A DNA stretch of 64,000 bases from Flavobacterium limi (GTDB taxonomy: Bacteria; Bacteroidota; Bacteroidia; Flavobacteriales; Flavobacteriaceae): the NCBI RefSeq assembly GCF_010645075.1, contig NZ_JAADZV010000002.1:1-64000 (forward strand), read 5' to 3'. This document shows positions 53,518 to 62,281 of this stretch, piece after piece. Both the position numbers and the translations under genes were made by a program. Numbering within the stretch: the stretch's first letter is position 1; each line of letters begins with the position of its first letter. A model generated the notes under the pieces. That model saw only the letters and a program-made list of their open reading frames with translations. It ran no database searches and was not told the DNA's origin.

Positions 53518-53525
53518 TATCTTTG
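53518..53525 (+). promoter_or_regulatory. Bacteroidota -7 box for the ABC-F gene
   Basis: TATCTTTG matches TAnnTTTG and lies 111 bp before the chosen ABC-F start, leaving a longish leader. ABC-F genes are often leader-regulated, but no attenuator is evident here. Confidence 0.4.
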
Positions 53526-53636
53526 CATTTCAAATAATAAGACTTCATAAATGTGAATAAATAATTTCTTTCAGATATAAATACGGCAAGCCAGACGTTG
53601 GTTTTTGCTATTTTATTAATGCTTAAGAAAGAGATT

Positions 53637-55226
53637 ATGCTTATTCTACAAAACATTTCATATACACATCCTAATAAAGAAGTACTGTTTACCGACATCA
53701 GTTTGACAGTAAATAACGGAAACAAAATAGCCTTAGTTGGTCATAATGGTTCCGGAAAATCAACATTGCTAAAAATTATCGCAAAAGAATTATTTCCATC
53801 TGAGGGAATACTGCAAATTGAAACAGAACCTTATTATGTGCCTCAGATTTTTGGGCAATACAATCATTTGACAATCTCAGAAGCTTTACAGATTGATGTG
53901 AGACTTACTGCCCTGCATGAAATTCTGGAAGGCAACGTCAATGAAACAAACCTGAATTTACTCAATGATGACTGGACTATCGAGGAACGGTGCAATGAAG
54001 CCTTGAAATATTGGCATCTAAGTGATTTAAAATTAGCTCAAAAGCTGGGATCTTTAAGTGGCGGTGAAAAAATAAAAGTTTTTCTTGCCGGTATCATGAT
54101 TCATCAGCCAAAACTTATATTGCTTGATGAGCCAAGCAATCATTTGGATGGTGAGGGAAGAAAATTATTATATGAGTTTATAAAAGCATCGCCAGCGACA
54201 CTACTCGTTGTAAGCCATGACCGAAAACTATTGAATTTATTGCCTTTGACCTGTGAATTAAAATCAAACGGAATCAAACTTTATGGAGGAAATTATGATT
54301 TTTATCAGGAGCAGAAGAATATCAAAAAAGAAGCATTATCGCAGAATATTCATTCGAAGGAAAAAGCGCTCCAGAAAGCTAAGGAAAAACAACGGGAAAC
54401 ATTAGAAAGACAGCAAAAGTCTGATGCAAAAGGAAAAAAGAAGCAGGAAAAAGCCGGAGTCGCCCGGATCATGATGAATACATTGAAGAATAATGCTGAA
54501 AACAGCACTTCCAAAATCAAAAGTGTTCACGCTGAAAAAATTGGCAATATCTCACAGGAATTACGCGAATTGCGTGAAGAAGTTTCAAGTCTGGATAAAA
54601 TGAAATTTGGTCTTAGCGATTCCAGATTACACAAAGGTAAAATTCTTGTAACAGCTGAATCCATTAACTACAATTATAATGAAGTATCAGTTTGGAAGAA
54701 GGATCTTAACTTCCAGATTATAAGTGGAGAAAGAATTGCTGTAAAAGGAAATAATGGCTCAGGAAAAACGACACTTATAAAATTAATTTTAGAAGAACTA
54801 AAACCTAAAACAGGAAACCTCAAAATAGCAGACTCTGAAATGATTTATATTGATCAGGACTATTCCCTGATCAATACTGAATTGACTGTTTATTATCAGG
54901 CACAACAAAGCAATAATTCAGATTTGGAAGAACACGAAGTCAAAATGAGGCTAAACCGGTTTTTGTTTACCCACTCCGACTGGGATAAACCCTGCCTTTA
55001 TTTAAGTGGTGGTGAAAGAATGCGTTTGATGCTTTGCGGTTTAACGATAGCGAATGAAACTCCTGATGTAATTATTTTAGATGAACCAACTAATAATCTT
55101 GATCTGCAAAATATAGAAATACTGACCAAGGCACTGAATGAATATCAGGGAACATTAATTGTGATTTCTCATGATGAAATTTTCCTCGAAGAAATTAGTG
55201 TAGATCGGAGTATTAATTTGGGTTAA
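53637..55226 (+). CDS. ABC-F family ATPase
   Basis: A 529-residue protein from MLILQNISY (upstream in-frame codons lack family similarity). Two ABC domains: Walker A GHNGSGKST, signature LSGGEKIK and Walker B LILLDEPSNHLD in the first; GNNGSGKTT, LSGGERMRL and VIILDEPTNNLD in the second. A charged ~85-residue linker (about 225-310) joins them, and no membrane segment exists. ABC-F proteins act on ribosomes, either as translation factors or as antibiotic-resistance protectors of the Lsa/Msr/Vga kind. The subfamily cannot be fixed by eye. Confidence 0.9.
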   Translation: MLILQNISYTHPNKEVLFTDISLTVNNGNKIALVGHNGSGKSTLLKIIAKELFPSEGILQIETEPYYVPQIFGQYNHLTISEALQIDVRLTALHEILEGNVNETNLNLLNDDWTIEERCNEALKYWHLSDLKLAQKLGSLSGGEKIKVFLAGIMIHQPKLILLDEPSNHLDGEGRKLLYEFIKASPATLLVVSHDRKLLNLLPLTCELKSNGIKLYGGNYDFYQEQKNIKKEALSQNIHSKEKALQKAKEKQRETLERQQKSDAKGKKKQEKAGVARIMMNTLKNNAENSTSKIKSVHAEKIGNISQELRELREEVSSLDKMKFGLSDSRLHKGKILVTAESINYNYNEVSVWKKDLNFQIISGERIAVKGNNGSGKTTLIKLILEELKPKTGNLKIADSEMIYIDQDYSLINTELTVYYQAQQSNNSDLEEHEVKMRLNRFLFTHSDWDKPCLYLSGGERMRLMLCGLTIANETPDVIILDEPTNNLDLQNIEILTKALNEYQGTLIVISHDEIFLEEISVDRSINLG

Positions 55227-55299
55227 GTCCACTAACCAATAGTTTGTTTTTTTGACTTATTGAGTCTTTTCTGAAAAACATAAAGCTGTTACAATAAGC

Positions 55300-55334
55300 A
55301 AAAAAGACAATCTGGTGAAGATTGTCTTTTTTTT
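55300..55334. terminator. Bidirectional terminator between ABC-F and the stressosome operon
   Basis: A perfect 14-bp stem AAAAAAGACAATCT / AGATTGTCTTTTTT with a 5-nt loop, with A- and T-runs on both sides. It serves ABC-F (+) and the convergent kinase gene (-). Confidence 0.9.
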
Positions 55335-56958
55335 ATTGCTGTTTAGGAAGGTAAATCCAAAAAGTAGTTCCTTTTCCGGGCTGACTGGTAAAATCAATAC
55401 TGCCGTTGTGGTTTTCTATAATTCGGCGGCATAAGGCCAGTCCGATTCCATTTCCGCCATATTGATCTCTTTCATGCAGGCGCTGAAACATATCAAAAAT
55501 TCGTCCTGAATATTGACTGTCCATCCCTATTCCATTATCAGAAACCGAGATCAGCTGATAATTTCCTGACAACGCAAATTTATTCTTTTCATCGGGTAAA
55601 TTCGTTGCAGAAATGGTTACAACTGGGTCTGCTGTATTGAATTTTAATGCATTATTAACCAGATTATAAAACAACTGGCGAAGCTGGGTGTGCAATCCTG
55701 AAACTATTGGAAGTTCATCAACATGAATTACAGCATTTTTCTCTTCGATAATCATACTGAGATCCCCAAGAATTTCAGACATCACTTCATTCAGGTCTAC
55801 TTCTTCAAAATGCTGTTTTTTGATGTCAACTCTCGAATAATTAAGTACATCAGTGATAAGGTGTGATAATCGGCCTGCAGCTAAAGTAATCCGGTCGAAA
55901 TAATATTCTTTTTTCTGATCTTCTGATAAATGCTGGCCTGCGCGTGAAAGCATAATCATAATTTTTCGCAGTGGTTCCTGCAAATCGTGACTGGCAATAT
56001 AAGCAAACTGTTCCAGTTCTTTATTTTTAAAGACCAGTTTTGAATTGGCACTTTCAAGTTCACGCTGAATTATTTTTAATTCGGAGTTGTCCTTAAGTGT
56101 TTCTACCATCATTTTCTGTGCATTGATATCTACAAAATAAATGAGCCAGCTGTTAAAAGAACCGTCTTCTGATTTATTTGGAGTTATAGAAACCAAATGC
56201 CAGACGTAATTGTTACTGTCATTTTTAATTCTGATTTCATCTACAAAATCAGAACGATTTGTTCTGGTTCTGTTCCAGCCTTCTAAAATTCTGTCAATAT
56301 CTTCAGGATGAACAAAATTGATAAGTGTTTTTCTGTCGAAATTCAGTAACGGAAACTGAAGATAATTCTCTAATGACTCATTAGCAAGAATAACATTGTT
56401 TCGTTCTCCAACAATACAGATCAAAATCGGAATTGTATTGGCAAGCTGTCTATACTTATTCTCACTTTCAGTCAGTTTTTCTGAAAGCGCAATTAATTCA
56501 ATATTTTTCTTTCTGATTTCATCATAAGGAGACAAAGGAGGTTCGAATTTAAAATAATCAATCAGGTTCTTAATCTTGGCTTCTGATAAAAGTCCCGGTG
56601 ATAAAACCGGCTGGCTTATTCTTGTTACAGATTGATTGTCGTAATAACTGTATTCGATATTCGCAGAAATCTTAGAGGCATAATTAAAAGCCTGTGGGCT
56701 GCAGTTTTTCAAATCTACTGCATCTGTAATTATCGCCACAATTTCTTTTTGTGTCGCTTTTATAATATTGATTCCCAAAACGAGCAAAGAATTACTTCCT
56801 ATAGCAATAGAACAGCGTGCCACTTCAGAAACGGCAGTTGAAAATCTCGTTTGAAAAGAAGATGGCATACCACACATTTCAGCAATTTTCATGCATCTTT
56901 TATGGGCTAATATTAAGTCCATTTCGTTATCAAGATTTATTTGTATGATCTCTTTCAT
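55333..56958 (-). CDS. PAS histidine kinase with degenerate RsbT-like N-terminus
   Basis: A 541-residue soluble kinase. Residues ~1-110 resemble RsbT-type switch kinases (TAVSEVARC segment) but lack the glycine-rich ATP lid, so they are probably a binding module. A PAS domain (about 170-290, with HPEDIDRI) precedes a coiled coil. HisKA follows with ASHDLQEPLRKI (His in the H box) and then HATPase_c with N box NNALKF, DNGIGM and GNGIGLALC. As last gene of the stressosome operon it could be its output kinase. Its catalytic half is clearly paralogous to the kinase at 62282. Confidence 0.85.
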   Translation of the reverse strand: MKEIIQINLDNEMDLILAHKRCMKIAEMCGMPSSFQTRFSTAVSEVARCSIAIGSNSLLVLGINIIKATQKEIVAIITDAVDLKNCSPQAFNYASKISANIEYSYYDNQSVTRISQPVLSPGLLSEAKIKNLIDYFKFEPPLSPYDEIRKKNIELIALSEKLTESENKYRQLANTIPILICIVGERNNVILANESLENYLQFPLLNFDRKTLINFVHPEDIDRILEGWNRTRTNRSDFVDEIRIKNDSNNYVWHLVSITPNKSEDGSFNSWLIYFVDINAQKMMVETLKDNSELKIIQRELESANSKLVFKNKELEQFAYIASHDLQEPLRKIMIMLSRAGQHLSEDQKKEYYFDRITLAAGRLSHLITDVLNYSRVDIKKQHFEEVDLNEVMSEILGDLSMIIEEKNAVIHVDELPIVSGLHTQLRQLFYNLVNNALKFNTADPVVTISATNLPDEKNKFALSGNYQLISVSDNGIGMDSQYSGRIFDMFQRLHERDQYGGNGIGLALCRRIIENHNGSIDFTSQPGKGTTFWIYLPKQQ

Positions 56959-56963
56959 GACAC

Positions 56964-57977
56964 TTAAATTATTTTGGCTACAAGAATGGTTGCGTCATCA
57001 TTACCCCGTATATTTTCCTTAAGCAAAGAGGCTGCAATTATTCCGGGGCTCTGTTTAAAAATACCAGTCATATCATTCAGGCTCCATCTAGTACGAAGAC
57101 CATCACTATGCATGATAATAATTTGATGTTTTTTATAAGGTACAACAGTATTGTTTAAAGTACGCGGAATATTATGCCCCAGAATACCATTATAGGGTGT
57201 ATAAGTTTTGTTTTCTAGTCCGTTATAAATCCGGGTATTGATGTTTCCGATTCCACAGATATTCCAAACATCTGCCTTATAATCTACAGTAACTATCGTA
57301 GCAACTAATCCTCGTGTTTTTTTTGTCTTCGTATGAATATCCCTCAATATTTCCGAAGGCTGAAGTTCTGTGGTTTGTCTAAAAGCCTTAAGGCCTGCCT
57401 GCACTGCTTCATAAGCATGTTCCCCGTGTCCTAGGCCATCTCCAACAAAGATCTGGAAACCATTTTTCAAATTTTTGATATGATAACCATCCCCGCAGAC
57501 TTTTTCTCCGGGATAGTTAACTGCTATGGTGCTGTATTTTAATTCATTTTTAAAAGTGGGAAGGCACATGTCAACTTTTTCACAAATTCTGACATATTGT
57601 ACACAGCCCCAGTTTTTTATGGAATAAATCTGAAAATCATTGCTCAGTCTTTTGATAGAACCTAAACCATGTCCGAGTGTGTTTGAGGTTGAATAACCAT
57701 CATTCATAATCCGGGCTGCATTTTCAAAACCTGGACCGTTATCAAGACAATAGATTTCAATTGCACTTTGTTCACCTATCAGATGCGCCCTGTACAGTAA
57801 CTCACCTCCTTTTGCAAACTTTATAAGATTAGAGGTAAGCTCAGCAACAATAATGTCGGTTTCGGCAGCCCTGTGGGGAGTAAAACCTAACTGAATAGCG
57901 AGATTGTGTATTTCTCTTTTTATAAAAGGAATGAGACTCCTGTCGTCAATTTTATAACTGGAAAAAGTATTATCCAT
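56964..57977 (-). CDS. RsbT-like domain fused to SpoIIE/RsbX-type PP2C phosphatase
   Basis: A 337-residue fusion. The N-terminal GHKL-type domain (about 1-130) has ELTSNLIKFA (N box), LDNGPGF and GHGLGSIKRL (lid). The C-terminal phosphatase (about 150-337) shows CGDGYHIK, VGDGLGHGEHAY, MHSDGL and RGNDDATILV, the metal-binding acidic residues of SpoIIE-family PP2C enzymes. In stressosomes, such phosphatases dephosphorylate RsbR and RsbS to reset the complex (RsbX role). It overlaps rsbT by 8 bp. Confidence 0.88.
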   Translation of the reverse strand: MDNTFSSYKIDDRSLIPFIKREIHNLAIQLGFTPHRAAETDIIVAELTSNLIKFAKGGELLYRAHLIGEQSAIEIYCLDNGPGFENAARIMNDGYSTSNTLGHGLGSIKRLSNDFQIYSIKNWGCVQYVRICEKVDMCLPTFKNELKYSTIAVNYPGEKVCGDGYHIKNLKNGFQIFVGDGLGHGEHAYEAVQAGLKAFRQTTELQPSEILRDIHTKTKKTRGLVATIVTVDYKADVWNICGIGNINTRIYNGLENKTYTPYNGILGHNIPRTLNNTVVPYKKHQIIIMHSDGLRTRWSLNDMTGIFKQSPGIIAASLLKENIRGNDDATILVAKII

Positions 57978-58386
57978 TTTTCCACTTTGTTATAGTAACT
58001 GTAGTACCGTTTCCTAATTCACTTTTTATGTCAAATTCATTGACAAGCCTTTTGGTTCCTGGTAATCCCAGACCTAAACTTTTTCCTGTACTGTATCCGT
58101 CTTTCATCGCTAAAGTTATATCTGCTATTCCCGGGCCATTATCTATAAAAGTCACACGTACGCCATTGTCACGGCCATTGCTGACCGATTCGATAATGAC
58201 CTTACCGCCCCCTCCGTACTTTAAAAGATTACGAACAAGTTCGCTTGTGGCAGTAATTAGCTTGGTCTGATTTAGAATACTCATGCCAACTTTTACCCCA
58301 TACTCTTTTACACGATTGCGGAGTGGGACAACGTCCTGTTCCCTTACAATGAGGGCTTCTTCTTTATTATTCGTTATCGTAGTCAT
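57970..58386 (-). CDS. rsbT: RsbT-like switch protein kinase of the stressosome
   Basis: Start at 58386 (MTTITNNKEEA); the frame extends upstream into rsbS without family similarity. The 138-residue GHKL kinase has N box ATSELVRNLLKYG, VTFIDNGPGIADI and GLGLPGTKRLVNEF, closely matching RsbT. RsbT phosphorylates serines on RsbR and RsbS, is released under stress, and then activates a partner. The gene overlaps rsbS by 20 bp and the phosphatase by 8 bp, so the stoichiometry is probably set by translational coupling. Confidence 0.9.
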   Translation of the reverse strand: MTTITNNKEEALIVREQDVVPLRNRVKEYGVKVGMSILNQTKLITATSELVRNLLKYGGGGKVIIESVSNGRDNGVRVTFIDNGPGIADITLAMKDGYSTGKSLGLGLPGTKRLVNEFDIKSELGNGTTVTITKWKNG

Positions 58387-58765
58387 ATTCCGGCTCTTCA
58401 TTATCACTATTGTGCATTTTTGAGCGCAGTAATTCCATGCCTCTTTCAACATTCAGGGCACTTATGACTCCGTTTAAGGATAGTCCTAATTCTACCAGTG
58501 TAATTGCAACTGCGGGCTGCATACCCACCACTACAGTTTGTGCATCCATTATTTTTGACATCACCGCAATATTACCTAAAATTCGTCCCATGAACGAATC
58601 TATAATAGAAACTGCAGAAATATCAATCAGTACACCTTTCGAACTATGTTTACTTATTGTATTAATTAAATCTGACTCCAGATTTTCTGCCAACTGATCA
58701 TACAAATCTACTTGTATGGTAACGAGCAAAAATTGCCCCATCTTTAATATAGGAATTCTTTCCAT
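58367..58765 (-). CDS. rsbS: RsbS-like STAS protein of the stressosome
   Basis: A 132-residue single STAS domain. The phospho-acceptor loop is IDISAVSIIDSFMGRI, with Ser57 matching the RsbS serine that RsbT phosphorylates. The C-terminal ~20 residues are acidic (EEPEYDYDNE) and not part of the fold. With RsbR copies it builds the stressosome shell that sequesters RsbT. It lies 13 bp after rsbR. Confidence 0.92.
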   Translation of the reverse strand: MERIPILKMGQFLLVTIQVDLYDQLAENLESDLINTISKHSSKGVLIDISAVSIIDSFMGRILGNIAVMSKIMDAQTVVVGMQPAVAITLVELGLSLNGVISALNVERGMELLRSKMHNSDNEEPEYDYDNE

Positions 58766-58778
58766 GCCAACTAACCTC

Positions 58779-59609
58779 TTATCCTACTATTACTTTTCTT
58801 TTAACCACATTAAGCTGCAACATATCAAATGCTGTCTGAAGGGCACTTGCTAATGATGCTTTTGTAATGATTCCCGTAAGGTCGATCCCTAAATGTACTA
58901 CTGTCTGGGCAATTTCAGGACGAATACCACTGATGATACATTCTGCTCCCATTAATCGAGTTGCACTTACTGTTTTAATTAAATGCTGTGCTACAAGTGA
59001 ATCAACAGCAGGAACACCGGAAATATCCAGAATAGCAATTGAGCTTCCCGTGTCAACAATCTGCTGCAATAGGTTTTCCATCACAATTTGTGTTCTGGAA
59101 CTGTCCAGCGTTCCAATAATTGGCAATGCTACAATACCGTCCCACACTGCAATAACCGGGGTGGAAATTTCACTTATTTCATCTATCTGACGTGAGATGA
59201 TATCTTCACGGCCTTTCATGAAAGCTTCAAACGTCATTATCGTCATATTGTCCAGGATTTCATTCAGTTTTAGATTTGCCTCATAAAGCTGGGCAGGATC
59301 TTTTATCAGCTCAGAAAGTATCTGCGAAGCGGCTTGTTTGAATGATATCAGATATTCTGCATTTTCCCGAGGCGAAAAACCTCTTTTTCCTCTTGAAGAT
59401 GCAATTCCTACAATTAAATCGTGTACTTTCTCAAACTCCTGAGCGTTTTCAGATTTAGACAATGCGCTTAAAAAAAGAGAAGCAAATTCCTTTGACTCTT
59501 CTTCCTCCATTGCTCCATCACCGGCTCCACTCTCCTGAAGAATCTGAGACCATATGGTTAATAATTTGTTTTCGTGCTCCTTTAAGCCCTCTAATAAGTT
59601 GTTTTGCAT
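58779..59609 (-). CDS. rsbR: RsbR-like stressosome sensor
   Basis: A 276-residue protein. A variable N-terminal helical sensor domain (about 1-140, EAFMKGREDIISRQ at its end) and a linker helix precede a C-terminal STAS domain (about 148-270). Ser204 in DISGVPAVDSLV and Ser227 in IISGIRPEIA occupy the two positions phosphorylated in RsbR (Thr in B. subtilis). It forms the turret-bearing subunit of the stressosome. It heads the operon, 29 bp downstream of a -7 box. The signal it senses is unknown. Confidence 0.9.
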   Translation of the reverse strand: MQNNLLEGLKEHENKLLTIWSQILQESGAGDGAMEEEESKEFASLFLSALSKSENAQEFEKVHDLIVGIASSRGKRGFSPRENAEYLISFKQAASQILSELIKDPAQLYEANLKLNEILDNMTIMTFEAFMKGREDIISRQIDEISEISTPVIAVWDGIVALPIIGTLDSSRTQIVMENLLQQIVDTGSSIAILDISGVPAVDSLVAQHLIKTVSATRLMGAECIISGIRPEIAQTVVHLGIDLTGIITKASLASALQTAFDMLQLNVVKRKVIVG

Positions 59610-59637
59610 TTGCGTTTTTTAAATTTGAGATTCCTAA

Positions 59638-59645
59638 CAAATATA
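59638..59645 (-). promoter_or_regulatory. -7 promoter box of the stressosome operon
   Basis: On the minus strand it reads TATATTTG, an exact TAnnTTTG match, just upstream of the rsbR ATG. The -33 side is only T-rich. Confidence 0.55.
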
Positions 59646-59944
59646 GAACTTTAAATCGGATATAAAGAAAAGATGTGTTAAATCAGAAAAGGTTTTAAAA
59701 ATATTTTTTTAGCTGAAATCTGAAATCATAAATTAGTCCGCATTTACGGTTGGTTTTTTGAAAATAACTAAAAATAAAGTGTACTGTTTTTTGTCTATTT
59801 AAGGAAGAAAAGCATCTGTCAGATATTTAATCGGAAAGCTTGTTTCATTACTAAATAAAAGATATATACAGCACTTAAGGCTTAAAACTCTAAAATTTGT
59901 TCGTAATTTATTTAAACAGCTGTTAAATCTTTAATAATTATTAA

Positions 59945-59974
59945 TTGTTAATTCTGTAAGAAAACGTATATTTG
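59945..59974 (+). promoter_or_regulatory. Promoter of the kaiC operon
   Basis: TTG (59945-59947), a 19-bp spacer and TATATTTG (59967-59974) fit the Bacteroidota -33/-7 promoter. kaiC starts 19 bp downstream, leaving a very short leader. The divergent stressosome promoter is ~300 bp away; nothing else is seen in 59646-59944. Confidence 0.7.
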
Positions 59975-59992
59975 AGAAAATAGATTATTAGC

Positions 59993-61675
59993 ATGGCATA
60001 CAAAAAATCAAAAACACAGCATTTTGTATTTCCCAAAGCTCCAACCGGAGTTGACGGATTAGACGAGATTACGAACGGAGGTTTTCCTAAAGGCCGCCCG
60101 ACACTGATCTGTGGTGGTGCGGGCTGTGGAAAAACATTATTATCAATGCAGTTCCTTATTAAAGGAATAACCGAATATAACGAACCTGGTGTCTTTATGT
60201 CTTTTGAAGAGCCTTCAGAAGATCTTACATTAAATGTAAAATCTTTAGGTTTTGATCTGGAAAAGCTTAAAGCAGATAAAAAACTTGTAGTCGACCATGT
60301 CCGGGTTGAAAGATCAGAAATTGAAGAAGCAGGTGAATACGACCTCGATGGACTGTTCATCAGATTAGGACATGCCATAGATTCCATAAAAGCTACGCGG
60401 GTTGTACTCGATACAATCGAATCATTATTTGCAGGACTGGACAATCAGGCAATACTCAGAGCAGAATTGCGAAGATTATTTCATTGGTTAAAGGCAAAAG
60501 GAGTAACAGCAATAATAACCGGAGAACGCGGCGAATCGACACTTACACGCCAGGGATTAGAAGAATATGTTTCGGATTGTGTGATTGTTCTGGATCATCG
60601 TGTTATCGAACAGGTTTCGACCAGAAGACTTCGAATTGTAAAATACAGAGGTTCAACACATGGTACCAATGAATATCCATTTCTTATTGATTCTGATGGA
60701 ATTTCAGTGCTTCCGATTACTTCATTAAAACTGGACAACGAAGTTTCTTCAGAAGTTGTTTCTACAGGTGTTCCCGGATTAGACAGTATGTTTATTGGCG
60801 GCGGATTTTACCGTGGCAGCAATATCTTAGTTTCAGGTACAGCGGGTACAGCCAAAACTACAATTGGCTGCTATTTTGCTACTGAACAATGCAAAAAGAA
60901 AGAAAACACCATTTATTTTGCTTTCGAAGAATCGCCACAGCAATTGATTCGGAACATGAAATCTGTTGGTGTTAACCTTCAAAAATATCTTGACAACGGA
61001 ACTTTGCAAATACATTCATCCCGTCCATCCTTAAACGGTCTTGAGCTGCATTTGCTTACTTTGCGAAAATTGATTAAGGAATTTAAACCTACTACGATAG
61101 TGATTGATCCTATCAGTAATTTAATATCTGTAGGAAGCGAGCATGAAGTACGATCTATGCTGGTACGACTTATTGATATGCTAAAAGTCAATAATATCAC
61201 GGCATTATTTACTTCGTTAAGCAAACAGACAGATAATTCCAGACCGGATCTTGCAGAAGAATCAGTGTCATCATTGGTGGATACGTGGATAACCGTACGT
61301 GATATGGAAGGAATTGGTGAGCGAAACCGTGGTGTATTTATTGTAAAATCACGCGGAATGGGGCATTCAAACCAGGTACGAGAATTTGTAATCAATGAAA
61401 AAGGAATCGAATTGCTTGATGTAGAATTAGGTCCTCAGGGTATACTGACAGGATCTGCCAGAAAATCAAATCAGCTTACCAAAACGATGTCTGATTTAAA
61501 ACTTCAAAATGAAATTAGCCGAAAAGACAGGGAAATTGCGCGTAAACGAAAAGTACTTGAAGCCAATATTGAAGCACTCAGAAATGAATTTGAATCGGCA
61601 GAAGAAGAATTAAGCATACTCAAAGCAAATGAGGAAATGCATGAAAGTCTGATTTCTAAAAAAAATAAACCGTAA
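59993..61675 (+). CDS. kaiC: KaiC-family double-domain ATPase/autokinase
   Basis: A 560-residue two-domain RecA-like protein. CI has Walker A GGAGCGKT (41-48) and catalytic Glu pair FEEP (72-73). CII has GTAGTAKT (282-289) and FEES (312-313). In [13 protein letters not shown] places Ser426-Ser427 exactly where cyanobacterial KaiC has its Ser431/Thr432 phosphosites. A ~60-residue coiled-coil tail (about 500-555) replaces the usual short C-terminal A-loop end. Hexameric KaiC proteins act as clocks or timers, and in non-cyanobacteria they are linked to stress resistance. No KaiA is seen. Confidence 0.93.
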   Translation: MAYKKSKTQHFVFPKAPTGVDGLDEITNGGFPKGRPTLICGGAGCGKTLLSMQFLIKGITEYNEPGVFMSFEEPSEDLTLNVKSLGFDLEKLKADKKLVVDHVRVERSEIEEAGEYDLDGLFIRLGHAIDSIKATRVVLDTIESLFAGLDNQAILRAELRRLFHWLKAKGVTAIITGERGESTLTRQGLEEYVSDCVIVLDHRVIEQVSTRRLRIVKYRGSTHGTNEYPFLIDSDGISVLPITSLKLDNEVSSEVVSTGVPGLDSMFIGGGFYRGSNILVSGTAGTAKTTIGCYFATEQCKKKENTIYFAFEESPQQLIRNMKSVGVNLQKYLDNGTLQIHSSRPSLNGLELHLLTLRKLIKEFKPTTIVIDPISNLISVGSEHEVRSMLVRLIDMLKVNNITALFTSLSKQTDNSRPDLAEESVSSLVDTWITVRDMEGIGERNRGVFIVKSRGMGHSNQVREFVINEKGIELLDVELGPQGILTGSARKSNQLTKTMSDLKLQNEISRKDREIARKRKVLEANIEALRNEFESAEEELSILKANEEMHESLISKKNKP

Positions 61676-61676
61676 A

Positions 61677-61973
61677 ATGAAAAAAGAAGTTGTAGCCGAA
61701 TGGCAGTTACTGCTTTATATAGCAGGACAAACGCCAAAATCGATCAAGGCTCTGGAGAATATAAAAAAGTACGCGGAAGAATATCTGGCCGGGAAATACA
61801 GCATTGAGATTATTGATTTGCTTAAAAATCCGCAACTGGCGGAAGGAGACCAAATTCTGGCAGTGCCTACACTGGTCAGAAAATTTCCTGAACCCATTCG
61901 CAAGATCATCGGGGATCTTTCGAATGAAGAAAGAGTGCTTGTAGGGCTTAATATCAAACCACTAAACTCCTAA
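61677..61973 (+). CDS. kaiB: KaiB
   Basis: A 98-residue KaiB, one base after kai[21 protein letters not shown] and [20 protein letters not shown] match the canonical protein closely, with [10 protein letters not shown] near the end. KaiB is a fold-switching, thioredoxin-like protein that binds the CI ring of phosphorylated KaiC. The strong match predicts that it can bind the KaiC encoded next to it. Confidence 0.95.
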   Translation: MKKEVVAEWQLLLYIAGQTPKSIKALENIKKYAEEYLAGKYSIEIIDLLKNPQLAEGDQILAVPTLVRKFPEPIRKIIGDLSNEERVLVGLNIKPLNS

Positions 61974-61978
61974 GTTAA

Positions 61979-62278
61979 ATGGATAATTCAGCTGATGAAA
62001 CAAGTACAGCGAAACATAAGTTTATACTCTTCGTTTCGGGTATGTCTGTTAAATCAGGACATGCAATTGAAAATTTACGCAGGATATGTGATAAATATCT
62101 GCAAGGTAACTACGAACTGGAGATCGTAGATATCAGCCGGGACACAGAAATGGCTGTGAAATATCAGATTGTAGCAATACCAACATTAATAAAAATATAT
62201 CCTGCCCCAAGACGAATTATTCTTGGTGATTTATCAGATAAGGAGAAGGTATTAAAAATACTTAATTTAAGGGAATAG
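61979..62278 (+). CDS. Second, diverged KaiB-like protein
   Basis: A 99-residue KaiB homologue 5 bp after the first. The core LFVSGMSVKSGHAIENLRRI and EIVDISRDTEMAVKYQIVAI keep the fold, and RRIILGDLSDKEKVL is retained, but the NPQLAE segment is replaced by DTEMAV. It may bind a different partner, perhaps the downstream kinase as SasA-type N-terminal KaiB-like domains do, or form the alternative fold only. Tandem kaiB genes suggest specialised division of labour. Confidence 0.92.
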   Translation: MDNSADETSTAKHKFILFVSGMSVKSGHAIENLRRICDKYLQGNYELEIVDISRDTEMAVKYQIVAIPTLIKIYPAPRRIILGDLSDKEKVLKILNLRE

Positions 62279-62281
62279 AAT

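Noticed and set aside
60833..61395. Antisense frames within kaiC
   Set aside because: They are shadows of a strongly coding plus-strand gene.
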